From assembly GCF_047663525.1 (NCBI RefSeq), contig NC_092601.1, forward strand, positions 20,000,001-20,064,000: 64,000 nucleotides of DNA. The letters run 5' to 3'. The notes beneath the pieces were generated by a model that made no database searches, was not told the origin of the DNA, and was given only the letters and a program-made list of their open reading frames with translations. Numbering within the stretch: the first letter of the stretch is position 1; every line of letters begins with the position of its first letter. This stretch comes from Anas platyrhynchos. Lineage: Eukaryota > Chordata > Aves > Anseriformes > Anatidae. Positions 9,321 through 21,082 of the stretch are shown here, in pieces. The position numbers and the translations under genes were made by a program.

Positions 9321-12300
9321 AGGCTAAAACCGAATGGAATTCAGGGTCGCTTTGCTCGCTCTTTGTGCTTCTGTTGAGGCTTCCACATGCGTATCATTGC
9401 AGTGAAGATCTTGCTTTTGTGCCCTTCAGCTCAATTTCTGCAGCAGACTAGTGGATAGACCTTGTATTACCAGCTACATTTAAGATGAGTTAAAACCAAT
9501 CCACACGCACATGCCCCAAGTCATGTACCAGCGTTACATTTTATGGGGCTAGAGTTTTCTGTGACTTTCACATTATCATTTGATCTATATTTCATCAGGG
9601 AGCTTTTATATGCCTCTCCTAAGCACCACCTCTTTTCTTTTCCTTTCCTCACAGTCCCTGAGCTTATTGGTGTATGGCATTTGTAGCCAGGTCAGTTGCA
9701 CCCTTGTGTAATTCTTAATATAGTTCTGGTTGCAGGATTTATGTGGTACTTAAATAATTATGTGAATGAATCAGATGTGTGTGTCCGGCAGACAGGCTCC
9801 AATGATAGAGGTTGTGAGAGTAAAATGCTGAACATGGCACTGAAAATTTTCTTAAATTGAAATGTTGGCTTCTGAAGCATATAAAGTTTTAAACATTCAG
9901 TTTAAATTTTAATATGAATCATGTGTGCTTAATCAAGAGACAATAAACTTAACAGCATGCTTTTAACTAATACTAACTAAAAAAAAATAAATTAGTTAGT
10001 ATGGAGGAAAAAACAACAATGTTACTATTGAAGTAGTAAATAGTTTTTCTCCTTTCCAGGGGATGAGAGCTAGAAGCTTTCTTTGCAGGGTGTGCATGTT
10101 TTGTGCATTTTAGCGGGGCCAACCTATTTACCTGGATAGAGAAGGAAGTGTGAAAGCTTTGTACAACTGATTATTTTGTTTGTTTGTTTCTTTGTATAAT
10201 GAGGTGTACAAATCTTATTTTTGGTCTTTGGCCAAGTATTTCAGAACTTTTAGCAACTCCAAAAAATACATACATAAACTAAGCCATTTAAACATTAGAT
10301 CCATACTGTAATCTGGTTAAAAATTCAACAAAATGTTGATACAATGGGGAAAATACATGGTACTTGAGGCATATCTATAAAACGAAAATATTTTTTCATA
10401 TCAGTCTTTCATCCTTTTCAAATTAATGCTTTTTTTTTGTGGTCAAACATTTCTTGCAATGTTACAAAGACTTAACTTTATGTGCTAAAAACAACTTCCC
10501 TGTTTTCAACATACCTGTGTTCCTGAACCTTGCAGAGAGGCATGACCTAGATCTGGACAAAGGCATTTCTTCTTTGTTTTGAAAGTGGTATAAACATCAC
10601 ACCTATTTATTCACCTTCTACACATAGCATCTTTTTGTATGTTGAGGGTCTCTATGATGTGCTTTTTCTTCTATCAAGGAAAGAAATGTTCCACTGTAAT
10701 GCTGAAAAAACTAATGAGCTACTGTTCTGAAAGCAGTGTTTTAAAAGCAGTGGCTTATCAAACTGTCTCATAAAAACACCAATATTCATGTATTTTCATT
10801 ATTGTTGATTTATTGTTGATGTACTGGGTGAGGGAGATTTATCATTGCTCTTTAAAAAAAAAAAAAAGGCAACAAAAAAAATAGTATTATGTGGTTGAAC
10901 TTGAGAGTTCAGTTCTTCCAGCATTTTTTAGGTTTTATAGGAGAGAGTGCAGTTGCCTTTTCTTTTGTAGGAACTATATTCTTACAGTCTTCTATTACCC
11001 CATTACATATCCATGCATGACAAAATTAAATCAGTAGCTTACAGTGTATGGTGTTAAGGGAACTAAGGTGTCCTGCAGCTGACTGAGAAGACAAAAACAG
11101 AACACTGTTCCCTTTGCATGAGGAATTTCACCATATAGAAGGTACACTCCTTGTCACTGAGATTTGAATAGCATAGTATTATGCCTTCCACTTGTGCCTG
11201 TAATTAATTCTATATTAGCTATCTTAAGTAAGATGGTAATTGTGAGTTTGCAGTGGTACCCAGTCACTCTGTAGCTGTCAAATTCCAGCTGTATGTTGGG
11301 TCCACTTGAGGCAACTGTAAGCTTTTGGATTTAGTCTTTAGTATAGAGATGTAGACGTGTTCCTAACTTCAAACAAATGGAGTCTGGCAGTGATGGAGCT
11401 TCATGATGCTGCTGCTGGTTTTTATAACAAAACTTAGCCTTTTATTTGTTTATAAAAACAAAAACAAAAAACTCTCACAGAAGTTGTTCTGCTAATAGCA
11501 AATTCCTTAGCTTCTGTAGGAGCTAATGATCTCCATTGGCTTCTTTACCTGACTGGGTGGAAATCTAGGAATGCTTAAACACACATTCTATACCAATTAA
11601 ATGTGCAGTCATCTTGCCATTCAAAAAAAAATAATTCTTTTTCACATCTTGAAAATCTTACATCAGTGTCTTTCATTCCTGCCTACTAAAACATTTCAGC
11701 CAAAGAAATATTGGTAACAGTAAGCTGTAAAAGTCAATCTGTAAGACTGATGCCTGTATTCCAGCATTCCATTTTTCTTTTGACAAGGCTGTCATTAGAA
11801 AACCGAGGCTCTTAGAGGAAACCCACCCCTCAGAACTTCTGTGTTCCAAATCAAGTATTCCTTAGCTGCTGCTTTTTGGGGGAGGGGACCAGAAAATTTC
11901 TGGAATTGGTATTTGTCTCTCTTATACTTTAAGTAAAATCTGTGGTTTTGAAAGGAAAAAAAGCAATTGTGGATTTAAGTATACTTTACCAATTTGTCCA
12001 CTTAAATGCATGTTGGAAGGTGCTGCGTATTACGAAGGGCTGTTTCCTGTTCTAGATGTATATAGCAAGATAGCTTCAAATCTTTATCTTGAAGATTACT
12101 CCTATGGTTTGTGGGAGTTCATGGAATGAAATTTTCAAAGGAGATTCTTCAGAGCTGCAAATAAGCCAGTTGCTTTCACTGCTCTTTATCCAAGGTCTTT
12201 CAGAGCTGGTCATTCAAAGACCCTTCTTGACTCCTTGCTACAAACCTACTAAAAAACAAATTTGTTTAGGTTCTGTCCCTTGTGTTTTTAATGACTACCA

Positions 12301-14027
12301 GTCAATTATAAAGATTCTGGTGAGGAGCGTAATTTCTTTTGATTGGGATTTGAAATTCAGGAAGGTGTTTATTCTGTTTTCCATTGTATGGTGTTTAAGT
12401 CTGAAGTACCACTGCTAGAAAGGAATTTTGAATTATGCTATTCTATTCAGTGTCCTGCCCAATTACAGAATGTTGAAAATTACTTTGATAAACTGGAGAG
12501 ATGGCTTTATTAGGATTGGCCTTATAGCCTGTTTTTTTAGAAGGATTTATGTTAACAAAGTCTTGCCTCAGATGTTATATTGAAACATTGTGAGCAGACT
12601 GATACCAGCTATTAGTATCTCATTTGTTAAGTGCTAGATGCAGAATGCATCAAGATACCAGATAGTACTGTGCTCCACTTATTTTTCTCTGTCTAGCATG
12701 ATTTAATTGTGAAGCATCTGCTATCTATAATTCCAGGAAAAAAATGTAGGTTGAAACAACGATGTGATAATTCCAATCTAGTTTCATAGGATGAGATGCT
12801 TGATTTAATATCTTTGAAATCATTACATTGTGTTGAAAATCCCCAGGGTTCTGTAAAGTTGTTTTTTTTTTAATTATTGAATTTACATGTAGGAATGATT
12901 TAGTAAAGTCAACATAATTGCTTAAGTTGGCCCGTGGACAATAAATAAATAAATAAAATTCAGCAAGCTGTTGAAGAAATCACTTGTGTGGCATAGTTAC
13001 CTAAAGATAGTGTGTGGATTGTGATAACTTTTCTGCTACGGAAATACATGAATAGGTGTGGTATTTATATCTGAAGTTTTGCTGAATGCCTGTAATAATT
13101 CACACAAGTATTTTATTAGTGAAGGGGAAGTGCTCCTGCAAAGCTTCATGATACAGATTGTGTTGGTTGATCAAATGGGTTTACAGTAATTCTCCATTCC
13201 AGTTTAGCATCTTTTCAGTTAAGACAGGAATTCAGGAATTTGTTTCCCTCTTTTAAAAAGTAATACAACCTTTTATTTAGCAAACAATTCAAGAAGTTCT
13301 TAACCACCCATTAAGTTGGTCTATCTGTTGGTGTGGCAGTGAATGTAATGGTTGCCATTTACAAAGCTTCCTAAGACCTTGTACTAACTCTGATTGAATG
13401 TGGCATATGTTCTAAATTGTGGCAGAGTTTACAATTACTGTATCTGACAAAAAGAAAAAAAAATAGGAATCAGGAACCATAATCTGTTTTGATAGTTGTA
13501 TGCTAGCTGTTCTTCAGGTTGGTGGCAGTCAGTTGTGTGTACTATTCTCTACCTGGTTTGTAGCTGTAACTGTGATGTACAGATAAAGGAAAAAAAAAAA
13601 ACACAAACACCCCCCCCTCCCCCCAGCAACCCCTCTCCTCCAAGAACTTATTAAAACAGAAGCAAATAATGCAATGATATGATACACACTTTTTGTATTT
13701 TTATTCTTATAAGGTTATTTGCTGGCTTTTGTTGGCCTCTAGTTCAGTCTGTGTTATTTAAATTCTAATATATGAGTTATTTGGATTGAATTCATGTTCG
13801 GGGCCATGGTGTTGTATGTATTGATGTACAGCCTTGAATGTGAATAATTATTGTAAACTATATTTTACACCTTTTTTCTGGCTTTATTATATAAATTTTC
13901 TATTGGTCGATGATTTAATCATATCTCATAATTTAATAACTGCTTATTCTCCTTCCGACAGATCTCCGTGCTGTAGATGTGTAGCTAGTGACCGGATGAT
14001 GGATTTCACTTATGCTTGGTAGTCTGT

Positions 14028-14033
14028 AATAAA
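14028..14033 (+). terminator. Distal PDPK1 polyadenylation signal AATAAA
   Basis: Canonical AATAAA in gtctgtaataaaggcatgt, at the abrupt boundary between AT-rich UTR and the KCTD5 CpG island. It is the last candidate before the next gene. Actual use cannot be seen from sequence. Confidence 0.55.
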
Positions 14034-14049
14034 GGCATGTAGGGTCCTG

Positions 14050-14790
14050 GCCGGCCTCCGCCTCCTCCTTCCGCAGCGCCGCGTGGGGGGCGGGCGCCGC
14101 CGTCTGCCCGCCTGGGAGCCGCTCGGGCGGCCGAGCCTGCGGCCCGCGCGGCGCAGGCGCCGGGCGAGGAGGCGGGGAAACGCCTCGCGCGGGGCCCTTC
14201 CGGTGGGCGGTGCGCCCGCGGGCCCGTGGCTGGGGCGGGCCCTTCCGGCGGCGGCGGCGAGGATGGCGGCGGAGAACCACTGCGAGTTCCCGGGCACCCC
14301 GGCCGGCGGCCTGGGAGGCCCGGGCGGGCCCTGCCGCCGGTGCAGCTCGGCGCCGCCCCCCGGCGCCGTGCCGGGCAAGTGGGTCCGGCTGAACGTGGGA
14401 GGCACCTGCTTCCTGACCACTCGGCAGACGCTCTGCAGGGACCCCAAGTCCTTCCTCTTCCGTCTGTGCCAGGCCGACCCCGACCTGGACTCGGACAAGG
14501 TGAGCGCGGGCTCCGCCGCTCCCGCCGCCAGGCTCCGCCCCGCGGCTCCGGGAGCGCTGCGGCGGCCGCGCGGCGCCGGTGCTGCCGGGGCCCGGCGTGC
14601 GGCGTCGCCTGCCCGCGGGGAGCGCTGCCGGCGGTGCGACCGGGCTGAGACGGGGAGCGCGAGGCCGGGCGTCGCGCCGGGGGCACGGGGGAGGCTCGGG
14701 CTGCGGGAGCGGCCGCCGCTGGGGGTGCGAACGAAGGGCTGCGCTGAGCGAGTTCCCGTGGTCGGTGGAAGTTCAGCTTTCAGGGCGAGA
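14050..14790. promoter_or_regulatory. CpG island / KCTD5 promoter and 5' UTR
   Basis: A sharp switch to very GC- and CpG-rich sequence surrounds the KCTD5 start codon. It has a GC box (ggggcggg at 14232-14239) and two CTTCCGG ETS-type sites, at 14197-14203 and 14242-14248, each within a similar ggcccttccgg context. There is no TATA box. The transcription start probably lies between about 14100 and 14240. Confidence 0.85.
14263..14499 (+). CDS. KCTD5: KCTD5 exon 1 (coding part)
   Basis: 79 codons from MAAENHCEF to ADPDLDSDK, with donor AAG|gtgagc. It holds the disordered N-terminus and the first half of the BTB fold ([18 protein letters not shown]). The reading frame stays open upstream to a TAG at 14020. 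Confidence 0.96.
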
Positions 14791-17700
14791 GGAGGCTGGC
14801 TTCTTGTGAACTTCTTGGGTTCCTGAGTAATGCAGCCGCCTTACAAACGGAACAAAGAGAGCACCGTGCGTTTATTTAACTGGTGACGGTGGCTGACTGT
14901 CTTTGGTTTTAGCACTTTCGCGGCGCGTCTGCCTGCACGGATGTCGCTCTGTTTCTGCACTGTCATCACCCTCTGGTTCAATTTCAAGAGCCGGATCAAG
15001 CGATTTCTTTTCATGAATTGTTCTGTTTGTTGCAGAAGAGTGCTTTATGAAGCTGAAATTCAGTATATTAGGAAAAAATAACCTTTTTCATTTGGCAATA
15101 ATTTGCTGTGTTTCAGCAATTCATCAAATAAAAGATTGCATATAGTGTACGGACTGCAAAAGGTGGGTGATACTGAGTATTCGTGCATTCATTCTGACTC
15201 AGTAGGGAAAGAGAAGCTACTGATTAGGACTTTACTTATGGAATGGCTTGTATAATGGGTATAAAGTATTTATGTAAAGTTCTGGCTCTGAAAGAGATTT
15301 GGTAATGTGATGGATGAAAATTGACTTCCAGTACTGGATGTTTAGGGAGAAAAAGGGAACAGGTTATAATCCTCAAATATATAACTAACAGATTAAAAGC
15401 AAAGACTTGTTATTTCTATATAATTCTTTTTTTTTTTTTTCCAGTGTTCAGCTAGTAGTGGTTCTCTTCATTTTTTCATACGTGACTTACAGAAAGGATG
15501 TTTAAGAAAATGTAGAGCAGAATCTGAACAAGGTTCCAGAGCTAGAGAAAAAGTATCTTAAAGTGTGGTATTTGGGAGATCTGTTGTGGCTATCTTTGTT
15601 TTGTTTTGAGAGGTTTAGCTTAGACTGACCTGTGAAAACAGATGTAAAAATGTAGGTGGATTGCTGGTAGGTCATTAACTGTTTTTTCTTGTGAGGGAGT
15701 GGGGAAGCTTTTTTCCTAAGGTCTCTTAAATAAAAGATAAGGCATACTTAATTATTAAGGTACTGGTTTCAATTGATCCACTGCAAGAAAAATTGGTTAT
15801 TTGCCCTCTCTTGATGTAATCAAGAGGTGCGTTTTTAGAATAAATGGTTTAGCCCTATTTAAGCCATTTGGGTGCCTTTTTCATTAATTGAAGAAATCAA
15901 TCCTCTTTCACAAGTATATACTTAGTGAAGTGTTGATATCTTACAAAACTTTATGAGGTATTAATCTAAACATTTTCTTTGTACTGTGCTTACATGTTTT
16001 GGTTATAGCAACATACCATAAATTTATGTTAAGGTTATGTAGCTTTTTGGTAGGATATGGAGACACCTGATGAATTTCTTGATGTTTCTAGGCTTAAATA
16101 GTTCATAGTTGTTAATAGTGTACCTGACAAAGCTAGCTACAGTAACAGCTATAGGAAGATATTCTCTGCTTACAGGGAGCACATCTCTGCATTATTTGAG
16201 CTGCTTAGACATTACTGTCTTCCAATGTAGAGTTCTAATGAAAACGGCTTTTACAAGATGCAAACAAATTGCATTGTCCTGTCCATGTGAGTAGCCTGAT
16301 TGAACCCACGGTAGAACAGAATTGGAATTGAACTAAAATGCAGGATGAGGATGTGACATTAAGGTGCTCTTTCCAGTTTGGTGTTACTAAAACAGTTTCA
16401 CAAGGTGGTTGTAAGTGGATCTTATATTTAGGATTGAGTCTTACTTTTTAAAATAAAATTGTGGCTGGTATAGACATCTTTAATAGATTATTGTGCAAAT
16501 AAGTAACATGAGGCAAGTAGTAGGGAAAACTACAAATTGTTTTGGAAAATCTGGATTTGGAGAAGTATTTGTTATTCAGAGTTGCATTCTCTGGGTTAAT
16601 GAACCCAATTGTCTTCAATATGATGTACCTAAAGCATTAAAAAAAAAAAAGGCAGCAAAGCCTTTCCTGATTAAATGTCCACTATAGTCTTTTCATTCCA
16701 ACATCTGTCAGAGTTACATGCCCCATTGTTTTGAATATCTGCACTAGAGTCATTGACTTTCACTTCATCCTTTCAGCACCTGTGTCTGCACTAATCTGCT
16801 CTCTTGGATTTTGCAGAAGTGGCCTCTCTCTTAGATTATCCATCATAGCACACTCTTTCAGTACAAAACATTGCTTAAATGTGTAATGCCTGTCTTCCAA
16901 GGATTCAATTCAGAATCTTCTTTTAGAATTCTTCATATTCTATAGAAAACAAGTCATAGTCGAATCATTTCCTTGCTTTTCTCTGATTTATAAGATAACA
17001 GATATCATAGATGTTATTGCAAGAGAAAAAAAAAAATCTTTCCCACACATCTCATCAGTTTGTGGGCATACTGTCTTGATACAACAGCATATCTGTAGAT
17101 TGTCTCTCTGGTATGGTTGTGAAATATCAAATGTCTTTAACTGATGAGCACAGATATTTCAAGGGAATAATTGGTGATACTGTCTTGGACTCTGGTTCTT
17201 TTCCTTTGCCATGAATATATAATCTGATAGTAACAGATCTGTTAATTCTCTCATGGTTTAACTTTTTGGAGTCTCAGTGAGCTGTAAACTGATACTAAAA
17301 TGGAATGTTATTCATATACTAAAGTTTATTCACAACAACTGCCGTAGTATACAATTTTGTGCTTATAAAACAGTAGTTCTTGCAAGATGCAGCTGATAGT
17401 TAAGGATAATGCCCTCCTAAAGTTTGGAGAGAACTGGTCTTTGACCTATGATTCCATTGTGTTTTCTTACTGAAAATCACAAGGGTTTTAAACACCTAGT
17501 TTTAAACTTGAAAATTGTCAGTGTAAGAGAATGTGAATGTCAGCCTTGAGAAGAGAAGACTGAGAGGGGATCTCATCAATGTTTACAAATATCTTATGTG
17601 TGGGAGACAGAGGGATTTGGCCAACCTCTTCTCAGTGGTTTGTGGGGATAGGACAAGGGTCAATGGTCAAAAAATGGATCACAGGAAGTTCTGCACCAAC

Positions 17701-18257
17701 ATGAGAAAGAACTTCACAGTGAGGGTGATGGAGCACTGGAACAGGCTCCTAGGGCGGTTGTTGAGTCTCCTTCTCTGGAGATTTTCCAGGCCCATTTGGA
17801 CGCTTACCTGGGCAGCCTGCTCTAGGGAACTTGCTTTGGCAGGGAGTTGGACCTGATGATCTCTTGAGGTCTCTTCCAACCCCTAAAAAGGGTAAGGGGG
17901 AGCGGAGAGAATCCTGAGGGATGAGCCAGCAGATGCGATAATGAAAACTGTTAGACACAGCCCTCAGTTAGAAAGAACTATAAAAAAAAAAAAAAAAAAA
18001 GTAGCCTTAGCAGGTATATCATGATTCCTGTATGGGCAATTTGTCTGAGATGCAATTTAATAACTTCCTTCAGGAAGTTTTATCTTGTATTGTCAACAGG
18101 TTACTACTGAATTGTGCTTATAATTCAAAATGCATTTTGTATTTCATAGACATGTTTCATATTTTTGTGATCATGCTCCATCAAAGAAGCGTGTAACACA
18201 GCAAAAATGAAGGAGGCATATACATACATACATACATACATAAATATATACATATAC

Positions 18258-18316
<59 letters not shown>

Positions 18317-20946
18317 TAAAGTGAGTTAAGCCAGTTTGTAGAAAGCTCTAATGTTGTCCCAGCTGACAGAAGGGGGGGAGGGCAGATTGCACATTTAGGT
18401 GCAAGACCAAGCAGGAGAACCACAAATTAACTCATACAACACTAAACATACATCTTTGAAGAAAAAAAAAGTTCAGTTCATGTTCCTTCTTGCTTTGCAA
18501 GATTGCCAAATCAGAAGCATTAGAAAATGTAACCATAAGAAAAGCTTTTCTCAGTTGAGAACAGATCTATAATCAAAACCAAAAATCAGTAATAGAACTG
18601 TTTCTGCCCAAACTAAACAAGTGAAGCATATCAGCCTCACCCATGTTGATACACAAGTTTCATGTTAACTGGATGAGTTTATTAGAAATTAAAATAGAAA
18701 ACTGAAATAGTTAATGTTATACTTAATAAATGCTATTTGCATACATAATGATTTTTCTTTACTGTAACTTCAACACCAACTTTAAAAAAAAAAAAAAAAA
18801 AAACAACTACAGAAATCACAGTATTTCCTTGATTCTTGGTGTTAAAAAGTCTTCAAGAAAGGCAGTATGTTTGCCTTCGAATGACTGGCAGGTGCTAAGG
18901 TTGACCAAGGCTTTGCAGCCTGTCTCTAGATAGGCTTCTAGTTGCAACAGAGGGAAGACTAGGTTTGCCAGGTGTGTGCCAAGGTTAGTGTTAAAAGGAA
19001 TAATATATTGATACGTTGATCCTCTGACTTTTAATGTTTGACGGTGTGTTATGACTTTGTATTTAAGACTATTGAGATTCATTTCAACAAGTGAGTGAAG
19101 TGGTAGTGGTCATACCCAATGTTCATAATAGGATTTGTTTTCGAGGGTATTTAAATTTTGGTTCACAGATGAATATGTAAAAATAGACAAACAAAGTCTT
19201 GCTCACTCTCTCACCCTTGTTTAACTTACTTAACACTTACAAGTTTTACAGCTAGGTATTTCCTGATTTCAGCACCTTCCTGGTTTATCTGGATACCACT
19301 TTTTCTTTTGTAAACTATTTTATTATTTATTAGTCTTTCCCCTAAGTGAGAAGACTGCCAACCTTTCTTAATAAGGTTTTTGGCAACAGTATTCATGCTT
19401 GATTTTTAAAACCTGTCTAAAGTTAAGTGTAATAGTACCGAGACTGTTAAGGAAGGAAGGAAACACTGGATGTTTTAGAAAGAATCAAAATATTTCTGGC
19501 AGCACATCCTTAGCTGTCAGCACTAAATAATCAGTGGAAGAAAATTATCTTAATTATAGTAATTATTCCAAGATATAACTAAGATAAACTTTATTTTGCC
19601 ATGAGGTTTCTGGCTAGTTAGGTGGATGTGCTGTGATATTAGTGTAGTTTTGATTAGTATTGACAGTCAACTGTTGTTCAAAGTTTTTAGGTCACACAGT
19701 TTGAGAAGAATGTGTTCTGGGTATCAAGCTCAAGATCTGGAAAATACAGGAGGGTAGGGGAGGCAACTATTTCTAAATCTTGCCTTAGTGCCAAATATCA
19801 TTCTGTTTCTGTGTATATTACTGTCTTTACCAGAACTTCTGCTTGCTTAGTATATGTAAATGATTTCACTTTTTTAGATATCAACGTTGGAGCGTGGTGT
19901 TGAGCCAAGAGCTTGATGGTGAAGATTCTGAGTGTGTCTGTTCAGGAAAAGTATTTAAGGAGAAGTCATCAGACTCGTTTTGACCTCAGTGAAGTTACTT
20001 AACTGGACATAAATTTGTGACATTTTAACAAGCATATTAATGCAATTCTCGGGGAGTATGTTAAATGGCATTACACAGGTGTGTGTGTGTATTCATACTG
20101 GAGTCCTGTACCTGATACGGGTATCCATAATTTGTGGTTACTTCAAAACCTGGAGGACTTGGAAAACGGTCACGATGAAATATGATATAGGGGAAGGTTA
20201 TGAAGAGCAGAACTTTTTTAGCAGAGAGCTTAAGGAGTAACTTTTCAGTGTAGAGGTACGTATGTGAAGATGAGCAGTCTCATAGTAGAAGCCTTTTCAG
20301 TCTAGCAAAGGTATTGTGAGATCCACCTAATGAAACTTGAAACTGTACACGTCCAGACTAGAAAGTACATATTTTTAACAGGGGTAATAAATAGTTATTG
20401 GAATGTCTTGCACAAAATTGTTAGGTTTCACCACTACTGCTTAAAAGGTTTTATTTCACTTTAAGAGGAAATAAATTGAATCCTATGTAATTTTTATATG
20501 AAGATCAGGTGAAGTATTCTTAATGGTTCCTTTGAACCTTAGTCTGCTACTCTATAAAGTTGGAAATGCCTGAGAATGGAACACATGATCACTTCATTGT
20601 TTTGGGATATATTTTTCAAATTCTTTGAAAATACATGCTTGTTTTGAGTCTCATGTCTCCTTGAATGCTGGATAGTACGTATACTTCAGGGTTATTTCTT
20701 AAGGAAGAAGGAAAATTGTGAGCTACACTGCCTTTATACCTTTTCAAGCCTTTTCACTGCATTCCACCAGGCAAATGAAACAAAAATCTTAAATGCTGGG
20801 CAACCAAGATTTGCTCATCTCACCCAAGGTGTTGTGTCAGCCAAATTCAGAGCCAGGCTTACAAAAACGAAATGCAAATATGCAGCAGTTAGCTACACGC
20901 AGAAACAGATACTACTTTGATATATATATATCAAATATATATATAT

Positions 20947-20979
<33 letters not shown>

Positions 20980-21038
20980 AATACATATGAATATATTTAT
21001 AAATACAATATATTTATATAAATATATATAAGTATATG

Positions 21039-21082
<44 letters not shown>

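Larger units (their letters stand above)
9144..14050 (+). other. PDPK1: PDPK1 3' UTR (extent inferred)
   Basis: This stretch follows the PDPK1 stop, is AT-rich, and has no spliced or conserved coding signal. Possible poly(A) signals are AATAAA at 9942-9947, an overlapping cluster at 12940-12958, and 14028-14033. The last gives a 3' UTR of about 4.9 kb, in line with the several-kb 3' UTR known for mammalian PDPK1. A T23-A12 tract lies near its start and a C-rich run at 13609-13624. Open frames here, such as 12089-12418, look fortuitous. Confidence 0.65.

Noticed and set aside
9107-9451. 114-codon open frame at the end of PDPK1
   Set aside because: It overlaps the last PDPK1 codons in another frame and runs through the T23-A12 tract (poly-Phe/Lys). 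It is 3' UTR.
12089-12418. 109-codon open frame in the PDPK1 3' UTR
   Set aside because: No recognised motif and no splice signals or upstream promoter; composition like the surrounding UTR.
14006-14826. Long open frames on both strands through the KCTD5 CpG island (up to 247 codons)
   Set aside because: Very high GC removes stop codons. Only the frame from the ATG at 14263 to the donor at 14499 continues into conserved KCTD5 exons; the rest reads into intron 1.
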